A stretch of 64,000 bases of DNA, taken from Linnemannia hyalina. Taxonomy: Eukaryota; Mortierellomycota; Mortierellomycetes; Mortierellales; Mortierellaceae. Below, in pieces: positions 24,342 through 34,700 of this stretch. The translations under genes and the position numbers were made by a program. The notes beneath the pieces were generated by a model. The model did no database searches and had not been told where the DNA came from. It worked only from the letters and a program-made list of their open reading frames with translations. The DNA lies in the NCBI GenBank assembly GCA_019671135.1, contig JAHRHY010000005.1, positions 1,240,001-1,304,000 of the forward strand. The letters run 5' to 3'. Numbering within the stretch: position 1 is the first letter of the stretch; every line of letters starts with the position of its first letter.

Positions 24342-24852
24342 TTTGTAGGTGTTGTGGTGAGTGGGGAGGTGGGAATGGGATGAAGAGAGAAAGAAAGAAG
24401 AAAGGAAGAGAAGAGAAAAGAAGTAAATACAAAAAAGCCGAGCAATATACTTTCTTCCAAAAAGTCCGAGACTAAAAGACGCAATTGATAGTACATTGCA
24501 TATGGGCAATGAGTCTCGGGAAAGGGCGCCCGTTATTGAGAGCATTGGGCGACAAGGACAACAGGATTGCACGGGAACCTTCCTACCATTCGACTTTCTG
24601 ATGGCTCGCTCCTGATTCACATTACAGGGGTATGCTATCCAGATACCCAGGCCCACCTCGTTATTCTGAACAGCCCTGCATCCTCCTCCAACAAGGTTCA
24701 TATCAAAGAACCAAATAAACACACTCACAAATCAATGCTTTATGATGATGCTCTTATTTATTTATCCCTCGTCAACAACCAACCAGAACAACCATAGACG
24801 CCATCCCATCTATTTCATGGGGAGAGACAGCGGCTGTGCATATGTATCTATT
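24342..24852. other. Tandem intergenic region (promoter of the pathogen-related-like gene)
   Basis: This 511-bp gap lies between the 3' end of the HMT1-like gene and the start of the pathogen-related-like gene, both on the minus strand. It holds the 5' UTR and promoter of the latter. I see no distinct regulatory motif. Confidence 0.45.
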
Positions 24853-27705
24853 CTAATCCTCCTTGCTCATGACTTCCACACCATCTGCACATGTCTCCAT
24901 CTCGTTGTCGCCAACAGTCGAGTTGCTGTCGCCAAAGAACCTCCCCGTCTGGATCCTCCACATCTTGTAGTACTCGCCCTGTCCGCCGTTATCAATCGCT
25001 GCCTGAACCAGCTCCTCATGCGTGCCCCTTTCAACAATCTCCCCTTCCTTGATGTAGAGGATCAGATCGGCATGCATGATCGTGCTCAGTCGATGTGCAA
25101 CAGCGATGGTCGTCCGGTTCTCTGTTAACTTGGTCAATGCCTGTTGGATATCACTCTCGGTCATGCTGTCGAGCGCCGAGGTAGCCTCATCCATGACAAT
25201 AATGGGCGGGTTCTTGAGGACTGTCCTTGCAATCGAAATACGTTGTCGTTCTCCTCCAGAAAGCTTGGCTCCTCGATTTCCGACCGTGGTCTCGTAACCT
25301 TTCTCAAACTTCATGATGGTGTCGTGGATTTGGGCGACCTTGGCAGCTTCCTCAAGCTCTTCCTTGGATGCTGTTGTACGACCATAGTTGATGTTGTATC
25401 CGATAGTATCGCCAAATAGAACAGGATCCTGTGGCACGGCTCCAATATTCTCTCGCACACTCAGCTGGGCCACCTTGGAAATGTCCTGTCCGTCAATCAG
25501 AATCCTGCCAGAGGATGGGTCCCAAAACCGGATCAGGAGACGCAGAATCGTCGACTTTCCACTTCCGGTGGGCCCAACAATGCCAACGGTTTGACCCTTC
25601 TGAACCTTGAACGAGATGTTGGAAAGACCTCTCTTGTCTGGGCTGTACTGGAAGCTGACGTTCTCAAACTCGATCTCTCCGCCTGAAACGACCAATGGTG
25701 GCGCATCCGGGACGTCGTTAACAGTGGGTTCCAACTTCAAGACCGCCATCATCTCGTCCACGCTGGCAAGGGTACTCCGCAAGTGATCAGTCACCCACGC
25801 CAAAGACTGGATAGGTCCCTCGAGCTGCTGTGAGTAGAGGACGAAGGTCATAAAACTGGCAGGGTCTCGCTTTCCACTCGAAATCTCGTGGGCACACAGC
25901 AAGCATCCTGCGAGGAGGTTCCACGTCCAGATGAGGGTTTGGATAATGGACAAAGACCGTTGCTTAAAATTCATGTTAGCATTCGACGCCCGAGACCTTC
26001 TTTCGATGCTCTCTTCGTACCGCCCCACTTCGTATGCCTCGTTGGTGAAGTACTTGACCGTCTCTGCGTTCATCAACGTTTCTTCTGGGTGACTCCTTCT
26101 TGTGCCACCAGTCTGGATCATATCCCGGTGCATCTTTCTCATCATTTGTCCATGCAGCTTGCTTGCGATAGTGATGAAGATTGAGTTGGAGATGATCAAG
26201 AGGCCATACTTCCATCCCCAGACAATGGAAAAGTAGAGGAGAGTCACCGATACGTCGCATACCGTCGGGAAGAGACTGAAGAGGATGATGCTGGAGACTT
26301 GGGTGACGGATTGAACTCCATCCTGCATGATGTGAATGAGTTCATGAGGCTGCTTGTCCTGGTGGAACTGCATCGAGAGAGAGTGGACATGCTCGAAGAA
26401 CCGAATTTGGAGCGTGTCGCAGACAAAAGAATCCAGAGGCTTCTGGGCGGTACTGTGCAGGAGAGACAGGATGCTTGAGTGCCGCTGCAGGTAGCTGTAA
26501 AAGACATAGAGCAGGACCGAGCCGACGTCAAACTTGGACAGGGCGACAGAACCATTGGTCTTGCCATCAGGAGAAAAGACCCGGAGGAGGCGCTCAGTTT
26601 GAAGAGGGACCAGGATACGAATGACTCTCTCAAGTACCATGAGGGTAAATCGTAACAGAAGGAGAAGCTGAAGTTTCTTGTTGCCGACGGGGTACATCAT
26701 ACGGATGGACATCAGGACCTTGGGTACGACGGACTTGAGGGCGTCAGCTCGATACTGCTCGGCGGTGTCGTGCTTCTCGAGCTGCTCCTTCTTGTCGGCC
26801 GACTCGGCTGCCAGCTTGGCTTTTTGCGCCTTCCTGGTCGATGGGTCCTTCAACAGAGGGGTAGGCAGGGGCAGCGGGTTGATGTCCAACCCTCCGAACA
26901 ACTGAATCACCGAGAGGGTACTAATGGCTGATAGGAGACCAAGTCTGAGAGCAAATATGCAGATCATGACTCTCTCACAGATATCCTCAGTTACCGATGG
27001 AAGGAGTATTCGACGGCTCAACACGATGTTGGATTGGAAGAGGTCACCGCTGAGGAGAGATTGGCAGCCGTGGGCAATGTGAGGAGACACCGAAACAAGG
27101 GCGCCGACAAAGCCAGTCCATGCAAGGAGGTGGTGGAGCAAGTGGGATGTACGGGACCTTAGCATATTGGTATCGGCGGCGAGGAACATCCAGTTCAAGG
27201 TGAATGCGATCCATGCGGCAAGTTTGGCGGAGGCTGATGACAGTGTGGATGAATCCATATGCTGGGCTTGACTGACACGATATCCAATGACGGCCAGATC
27301 GAGGAGGTATGTTGCAGACACCACTTGGTAGAAGCGAAGAAGAATCTGATCCATGAACGTATGCTGTCTGTGCTCACCGACGACACTGTCCTCTAGGTTC
27401 TTCTTTATCTTGTCGTCGTTGTCATCACTGTAATCGCTGTCGCCTTGAATGCCGTCTTTGGTGCTTATTGCTGTTGTTGCTGTAGAGTTGGATCTGCGTA
27501 GGGAGAATCTATTGACAAGACAAGTTGTTAGCCGATAGGCCCCAGGAGCTGTTTGATTTGGCTCGTGCGTCGGAGGAGTTGTGGTGGAAGGGGAGGAAGG
27601 GACATACTTTAGGAGGGAGAATGCGATGGCGAGAGCGAACAGTAAGAAGGGCAGGCTGCCTTCTAATGGAGCCTTGTCGATGTGGAAAACTGCAGAATGA
27701 GCCAT
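24853..27705 (-). CDS. HMT1: Half-size ABC transporter, HMT1/ABCB6 (ATM1-related) type
   Basis: Preferred model: exons 27705-27608 and 27508-24853, about 917 residues. The 99-nt intron 27607-27509 has a GTATGT donor, a GGCTAAC branch site and an ATAG acceptor; it has no stop and is a multiple of three, so a 950-residue read-through product is also possible. The N-terminus carries extra hydrophobic segments (TMD0-like), then a six-helix ABC membrane domain with the HMT1/ABCB6-typical ILVPLQTERLL block, then one nucleotide-binding domain: Walker A GPTGSGKST, signature LSGGERQRISIART, Walker B IIVMDEATSALD. Family members work as homodimers in vacuolar, lysosomal or outer mitochondrial membranes, moving thiol-metal conjugates or porphyrins. 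The gene is divergent from NDUFS1 across 576 bp. Substrate and location are inferred from family only. Confidence 0.87.
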   Translation of the reverse strand: MAHSAVFHIDKAPLEGSLPFLLFALAIAFSLLKYVPSSPSTTTPPTHEPNQTAPGAYRLTTCLVNRFSLRRSNSTATTAISTKDGIQGDSDYSDDNDDKIKKNLEDSVVGEHRQHTFMDQILLRFYQVVSATYLLDLAVIGYRVSQAQHMDSSTLSSASAKLAAWIAFTLNWMFLAADTNMLRSRTSHLLHHLLAWTGFVGALVSVSPHIAHGCQSLLSGDLFQSNIVLSRRILLPSVTEDICERVMICIFALRLGLLSAISTLSVIQLFGGLDINPLPLPTPLLKDPSTRKAQKAKLAAESADKKEQLEKHDTAEQYRADALKSVVPKVLMSIRMMYPVGNKKLQLLLLLRFTLMVLERVIRILVPLQTERLLRVFSPDGKTNGSVALSKFDVGSVLLYVFYSYLQRHSSILSLLHSTAQKPLDSFVCDTLQIRFFEHVHSLSMQFHQDKQPHELIHIMQDGVQSVTQVSSIILFSLFPTVCDVSVTLLYFSIVWGWKYGLLIISNSIFITIASKLHGQMMRKMHRDMIQTGGTRRSHPEETLMNAETVKYFTNEAYEVGRYEESIERRSRASNANMNFKQRSLSIIQTLIWTWNLLAGCLLCAHEISSGKRDPASFMTFVLYSQQLEGPIQSLAWVTDHLRSTLASVDEMMAVLKLEPTVNDVPDAPPLVVSGGEIEFENVSFQYSPDKRGLSNISFKVQKGQTVGIVGPTGSGKSTILRLLIRFWDPSSGRILIDGQDISKVAQLSVRENIGAVPQDPVLFGDTIGYNINYGRTTASKEELEEAAKVAQIHDTIMKFEKGYETTVGNRGAKLSGGERQRISIARTVLKNPPIIVMDEATSALDSMTESDIQQALTKLTENRTTIAVAHRLSTIMHADLILYIKEGEIVERGTHEELVQAAIDNGGQGEYYKMWRIQTGRFFGDSNSTVGDNEMETCADGVEVMSKED

Positions 27706-28281
27706 CCTTGAATGTGTGTGTGTCTTGGTCGGGCGAGCTATGCAAGGGTTGATCGATTGGTGAAGGGAAAAGGGCGATGATAAATTGGCAAAGGGGCAAG
27801 TCCGTCCTTTTAAACGTTTTTAGGTGCCTTTGCCAAGAAATCTAAGAGGTTGCGGCGCATGCTACGATTTGGCGCAGACGATAGGGGCCGTCCATGGTCC
27901 AAACTCCAAAGTAGACACGTAAAAAATTGCAGTAAAAGGAAAAAAATATCCCTCTCTGTCAGCAAAGGGGAAGGAGAAGATGTTCATCATGTCATCGAGC
28001 ATGGTAAGCGGCTAGCTCGCTTTTCACTTCCCACGCAACAGCTCGGCCACCAGTACCCTTTGCTATTTAATATGTGTTCTACTGCGGAGGTCTCCCTGAC
28101 GGTGTGATAGTTCTTTCCTAACCCATGACCATGTCATTTTTTTTGTTTGAAACGCGATTGGATGTCTGAGCAAAGGTTTCCCAGGATAAATACACGTGAC
28201 CTAGACACACATCATGCCTTTTTCCGGACCTCCCTCCCTGCTCTCTTCTCCTTCAAAGATCATCTCCACCGTCACCACCCC
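27706..28281. promoter_or_regulatory. Divergent promoter region, HMT1-like / NDUFS1
   Basis: This 576-bp spacer lies between two divergent start codons. It holds both promoters and leaders. A TTTAAAAGG-like candidate TATA element for the HMT1-like gene lies near 27803-27812 on the minus strand. I see no other distinct element. Confidence 0.45.
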
Positions 28282-31092
28282 ATGCTTCGCGTGCTCTTCT
28301 CTAAATCTGCCGGTCGTGCTGTGCGCCAGGCTGGAGGTAAAATAGCAACAACTCACTGCTAGTAACTGAAGCGTAGACACCTTTACCAGGGGAGGCTTTG
28401 ACCTTGTCACACAATACCTGATCCGTGACTCGGTGAATGAAAACCTTCGGACCAGCAGAACCTCTCGGATTCATGGTCATGTCCGAGCCAGGATTCATGC
28501 GCGTTGAATCACTCCAGGACACAACACCCTCAACAACTCAGTCGTAATTATTTTGGGTTCACACTAGCCAGGATGGAAGGCACACTCTTGCTACAAAAGG
28601 ATCATAACAGCAACAAAGACACTGTCCAGCATGCTAATAGCAAAGCATATTGATCATTGGTCGGATATCTAGCCCCCCGTCACTTTCGTACTTCAGCCGT
28701 TGCCAGGAATGAGGTCGAGGTCTTTGTCGACGGCAAACCCGTTAAGGTTGAGGCTGGCTCCGCTGTCATTCAAGCTTGTGAGAAGGCCGGCGTCCATATC
28801 CCCCGTTTCTGTTACCACGAACGCCTCTCGGTCGCAGGAAACTGCAGAATGTGTCTGGTCGAGGTCGAAAAGACACCCAAGCCCGTCGCCTCCTGTGCCT
28901 TCCCCGTCATGCCCGGAATGAAAATTAAGACCGACACTACATTGGTTAAAAAGGCTCGTGAGGGCGTCATGGAGTTCCTGTTGGCAAATCATCCCCTGGA
29001 CTGCCCTATTTGCGACCAAGGAGGAGAGTGTGATCTTCAGGACCAGTCTGTTCGGTATGGATCTGATCGCGGTCGTTTCTCGGAAGTTGTTGGCAAGCGT
29101 GCTGTTGAGGACAAGGAGCTCGGACCTTTGATCAAGACCACCATGACTCGTTGTATTCACTGTACTCGCTGTGTGCGTTTCGCCAACGAGGTTGCTGGTT
29201 TCCAGGATCTCGGAACCACTGGACGCGGCAATGACATGCAGATTGGAACATACATCGAGAAGACCATGAACTCTGAAGTAACGTATCCGATATTAAGCGA
29301 CACATCGTTCACTTCTTCCAGACGGGGGAAACCTTATAGGACATTAATTAACCAACTGTCGTCTCTTTTTACTTATTTCACCACGTGGCGCATCCATGGA
29401 TATTTGGACGATATTTATTCACCATCACCACGGATAACAGATGTCAGGAAACTTGGCAGATGTCTGCCCTGTTGGAGCCCTTCTCTCTAAACCCTACACA
29501 TTCAACGCCCGTCCTTGGGAGCTGAAGAACACTGAGTCGATCGATGTTCTTGATGCTCTCGGATCCAACATTCGCGTCGACTCTCGCGGTGTCGAGGTCA
29601 TGCGCATCCTTCCTCGCCTCAACGAAGACATCAACGAGGAGTGGATCTCGGATAGGACTCGCTCTGCATACGATGGTCTCAAGACCCAGCGTCTGACAAC
29701 CCCCATGATCCGCAAGGGCGATATCTTTGTCAACGTCAACTGGGCTGATGCCCTGCAGAAGGTCGCATCTGAGATGAAGATTGCTGGTCCCGGCATCAAG
29801 GCCATTGCTGGTCAGTTGGCCGACGCTGAATCGCTCATCTCCCTCAAGGACCTTGTCAACACACTTGGATCAGAAAACGTCACTGTGGATAACCGTCGCC
29901 AGGATACCCCCGCTCACGGCGCCGACTTCCGCTCTAACTATTTGCTGAACTCGACGATTGCCGGCATTGAGCAGGCCGACGCTCTCCTTTTGATCGGAAC
30001 CAACCCTCGTCACGAAGCTTCCGTCATGAACGCTCGTATCCGCAAGGCTTTCGTCTACAACGGCCTCAACGTCGGCCTTGTTGGTGCCCCTGTCGACTTG
30101 ACCTACGACTATGAGCACATTGGTGCTGACACCGCCTCCCTCGAGGCCCTTGTTTCTGGCAAGCATGCCTTCTCTGCCCAGCTTTCTGAGGCCAAGAACC
30201 CCATGATCATTATCGGAAGCGGCGTCAACGATTTGCCCGATAGTGAATACGTGTTTTCGTCGGTATCCAAGATTGTCAACCAGCACAAGGACAAGTTCTT
30301 CCAGGCGAACTGGAACGGCTTCAACGTACTCCAGCGCGTAAGTACTGGGTTAATCGAGCACGGTTTAATTAATATGATTAATGACAATGGTGTCTTGGTT
30401 CAAGGGTCACCTTCGCTAATAATTCCATGTACATTTATTTTTGTACGGTACGGGACCCCTAGGCTGCCAGCAGAGCTGCTGCTTATGATATCGGTTTTGT
30501 TCCCCAGGCCAAGGAGACTGAAAAGACGTCGTTTGTTTACTTGCTCGAGGCTGATGAGATTTCTGCCTCTGATATTCCTAAAGACGCGTTTGTTGTCTAC
30601 CAGGGTCACCACGGTGACGTCGGAGCCCAGTATGCGGATGTGATCTTACCTGGAGCCACATACACGGAAAAGAGCGCGACATATATTAACACCGAGGGTC
30701 GCCCCCAGCAGACACGCGCTGCTGTACCACCACCTGGTGCTGCCCGTGAGGACTGGAAAATTATCCGTGCCATCTCTGAGGTTGCTGGAGCCACTTTGCC
30801 ATACGACGACATTCACCAGGTTCGGGACCGTCTCCGTGACATTGCCCCTTCGTTTGCCCACTATAACGTTGTTGAACCCAGCTCAGTGGCAGTAGCATCA
30901 TTGGGTCTCTCAACATTGAACAAGTCGGGAGCCAATTCGAGCAGGTCGGTGTTTACCCCTGTTATTTCAGATTACTACATGACGGATTCAATCACCCGTG
31001 CATCGTCGACGATGGCCAAGTGCTCAGTAGCATTCTCGAAAGGCAGCCACCGCCCTGACGAATCCGAGTTTAAGATCGAGGCACATGCTTGA
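28282..31092 (+). CDS. NDUFS1: Mitochondrial complex I 75/78-kDa subunit (NADH:ubiquinone oxidoreductase)
   Basis: Exons 28282-28336, 28673-29277, 29441-30337 and 30463-31092 give 728 residues, the normal size for this subunit. It is part of the peripheral N-module of respiratory complex I and carries three iron-sulfur clusters. Residues 1 to about 30 are a basic, Ser-rich mitochondrial presequence ([18 protein letters not shown]...). A [2Fe-2S] site follows ([19 protein letters not shown]), then the HxxxC / CxxC region ([17 protein letters not shown]), the [16 protein letters not shown] [4Fe-4S] motif, and a molybdopterin-oxidoreductase-like C-terminal half ([13 protein letters not shown] onward). 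The first intron (336 nt) is longer than most here and splits the presequence from the mature part. The third exon starts exactly at the conserved MSGNLADVC block. Confidence 0.96.
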
Positions 31093-31784
31093 GAGTAAAG
31101 AAAAGAGAAACATAATAAAACGCTAGAAATCCATTCAAAAAAAACTAGGGTATGTTTTTTGCTGGCTGATAAGGGAATGATGGGTCAAGGTGAAGGAGAG
31201 TCGATGAAAGCCGATCCTATCTATTTTTTTTTTCTTTTTGTTTTTAGTGGAATTGAAACGCGAAAAGTCTCGAATAACCGAATAACCGAATAACCGAAAA
31301 AAAATGAACCTGTTTCACCTTGGGGCGTTGTGATGTGTGGATCGCTGTACTTGTTGTGGGGCTTGACAAACAAGCTAACTAAATAAAAACACCGCTGTCA
31401 CCATTGAACAGCCGCCTCTTTTACTTGTTGTCGTTGTTGTCGTTGTTGTTGTCGTCGTCGTCGTCATCGTTGCTGTGGTTTTGTTCTTTCCATTCTCTCA
31501 TTCATTCTTTTCACTCATTCACCTCATTTCCTCTCTCCTCTTTTCCATTTTTTTCCTTTCTGTACGACATCGTATCACAATATCCCTCCAGCTTCGCCCA
31601 AACAATCAAGCACGCGCTCTTAACTCTGCAATCTTACCCGCCACTGCCCACCCTCCCTCCCTCCCTCGCTTCCCTCCAGCCTCACCATCTCTCCTTCCTA
31701 CTTTAGAACACGCACCAATATCAACAGTAGCTACCCGACGCTAATACTGAAAGAGAGACTTGAAAGGAAAACAATCGTACAGCC
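31093..31784. other. Intergenic region NDUFS1 to ABCC transporter
   Basis: This 692-bp gap between tandem genes holds the NDUFS1 3' UTR and the ABCC promoter. It contains an 8-bp tandem repeat (31271-31298), a TTG/TCG triplet-rich stretch (about 31424-31470) and a pyrimidine-rich leader before the ATG. No coding sequence is supported. Confidence 0.45.
31271..31298. repeat. (CGAATAAC)3.5 tandem repeat
   Basis: Three and a half exact 8-bp units lie about 180 bp after the NDUFS1 stop codon. No function can be assigned. Confidence 0.9.
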
Positions 31785-34700
31785 ATGGCCAGTCGCATCG
31801 ACACCGACGAGCGGCCGTCGGAACAGGAGCCCATCGACAAAGAGTTCAAGGAAGTCAAGGTCGACCCCTTTTCAGAAGATGCTCCATCTCAACCACTACC
31901 AACAACAGCAACAACAAGAGTCAAACGAGTCTCGACACCAAAGAAAAAGCCTTTTATCTTGGGAGACCGATTCTTCCTACTCAATTGGTTCTATCTCTGG
32001 GTCTTTGAGCTGATCCATCGCTGTCGTAAACAAACGAATATCAAGAAGATCCTTCTCAAACTGGCGAATATGCTCACGGCCAAGAAGAATGGAGAGGATC
32101 TGGACGTCAAGTGGTCGCAGGAAAAGGCCAGTGCTGCAGCAGCCTCTCGGTAAGGAACATGCCAAACAAAAATTAAAGGCGAGGCACGGCGAATAGACAT
32201 TTTTTTTTCTTGGACTTGCTAACACTGTGTTACACACGGCCTTCCGCTCCCCCTTTTTTTTCTTTTTCAACTCAACTGTGTGTAGGCAACCCAAGCTTAT
32301 CAGGGCACTGTACGAGCTTTACGGCACAAAGTACATCCTCATCGGAGTGTGGAAGCTTATCTGGGCTGCATGCACCTGGGCAGGCGCGTACTACTTTCTT
32401 CGTGTCTCGATCGAGTTTTTGGAAAAGGCCATGCCGACAAGGACGGGTCACCTCTACGCGATGGGTCTACTATTGACCTCTCTTGGAAGCTCGATTTCCA
32501 TCCATCAACTGTACGGCCAATGCGCCGCTCTCGGAATCCAGGTATGCTACAACAAATCGATTGTTTCGATTGTTTTTCTCACAATCCAAGCCAACACAGC
32601 TCATTTGCACACGGACAGTCGGACAAAAGGACAGAAAAAAAAACCAAGAGGGGTTCCAAGCATCTAGTTGATAACCCGACAATTTATTATTGTCCGCATT
32701 GTCGATTTGAAACCTCCTCTCTTTTTCATACCCGTCCATTCAACATCAGGTCAAGGCTTCGATCTCCGTCCTGATCTACCGCAAAGCCCTTGTCCTGGCC
32801 CGCATTCGTGGAGGGGCCGGAGAAATCATCAACATCATCTCGACCGACGTCGCACGCATCGTCGAGGCGGTCACCAACTTTCATTTCCTGTGGTCAGCCA
32901 TGGTCGAGACCATCCTCATCCTCGCATTGGCATTCCCCACAGTCGGATGGGCCGCAGCCCTGACAGCCGTGATTCTTGTCTTGGCGGTCCTCCCTGTCCA
33001 AATCTACCTCGGTCGAATTACCTCCAACATCCAGATCGAGCAGACTGCAGTGACGACGGAGCGTGTCCACTTGATGAGTGAGATTCTGACAGCTATCAAG
33101 CTCATCAAGTTCTATGCCTGGGAGGTACCCTTTCAGGAGCAGGTCAACCAAGTCCGTGCCAGGGAGTTGGCGCTTTTCAAGAAGAACTTGCAGGTCAAGG
33201 CTATCAATATGGCTGTTGTCTTTGCGCTTCCCGTTATTGTTGCCGTCTCTTCCCTTGCTGTGTACAACAGCAAACGGTCTGGACCCATCGACAGCAGTGT
33301 TGTTTTCACTGCCCTCAGTATCTTTAACACACTCCGATACCCCTTCCTGATGTTGCCCATTGCCGTCAAGAGTACCTCTGGTGAGATTCCCTCCGCATTC
33401 CGTGCAATCGTCTCGTTTAAGGAAACGAGTTTCAATTTGTGTATTAAACCTCCACATTGTATTTTTTACCGCATAGGCGCCAGATTGGCACTGCGTCGAC
33501 TGGACGACTTTTTGACACAGCCTGAAGTGGAGCCTCTGAAAGAGTACTCGGTCTCAGAGGGAGGAGACACAGCAATCGAGCTGATCGATGGAGAGTTCAC
33601 TTGGGATGGCGATGACAGCGGACCAGCCTTGAAGGACATCAACCTTAAGGTTAAGCGAGGCGAGGTCGTCGCAATTGTGGGAGATGTTGGTTCAGGAAAG
33701 AGTTCGTTCGTCGCAGCGCTTCTCGGTCAGATTCGCCAAACAGGCTCAGGACCCAAACTGAGGTTGTACGGTAAATCGTCGTATGTCCCACAAGAAGCCT
33801 GGTTGAACAACTTGACCCTTCGCGAAAATATCGTCTTTGGAAAGGATTTCGAGGAGGAGCGATACAATACCACGGTCAAGGTCTGTGCGCTCGAGCGTGA
33901 TTTGACGCTTTTGGCTCATGGAGATCAAACAGAAGTCGCTGAGCGAGGATCCAACCTGTAAGTTACTCTTTCCAAGGATGGAGTTATTGCTACCCGTGCA
34001 ATTACTACCTTCTCATAGTGGATACTAACAGGGTATTTCATTGTATTGACTATATGAAATAGGTCTGGTGGTCAGAAGCAGCGTGTCTCGTTGGCAAGGG
34101 CTGTTTACCACAAGTCTGACATTGTGCTCATGGATGACCCCCTCTCGGCAGTCGACCAGAACGTCGGCAAGCACATTTTCGACCAGTGCATCCGTGGCTA
34201 CTTGGCCGGTCGCACAGTCATCATTGTCACCCATCAGCTGCAGTACCTCCACCGCTGCGACAAGATTGTCATGCTCCAGTCTGGAAAGATCGCATACCAG
34301 GGCACGTATCAGGAACTCATGGCCAATGAACCAACCTTCAACACCTTGATCAACACCCATGTCTCGAGCGAGGAAGCCGATGGAGATGGTGATGGGCTTT
34401 GCAATGGCACTGGTGTCGAGGACATGGGGGAGGATGAAGAACCCGAGTTTACGTTGGAAGAGCAGCTCATTGCCAACGAGAACAACAACCAAGTCACTGC
34501 TTCTGGATCTGCTGCATTGGTCAATATGATGCGCAAGCATTTGGGTGCCGGACCTCGACGACACACCTTGCCTCCCGGCACCAAAGTCGGGGATGCGCCC
34601 GGAACTACCACTATTGTCAACCAGAACTACGCCACAATCACACCTCAGGAACGCCTTCGTCTCTTGCAGCGCCATCTTCCTCATATCAACAAGAACAGTA

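Noticed and set aside
24342..24728. 129-codon upstream extension of the pathogen-related-like frame
   Set aside because: It translates a pyrimidine-rich leader with no similarity to the family; the ATG at 24341 matches the family start.
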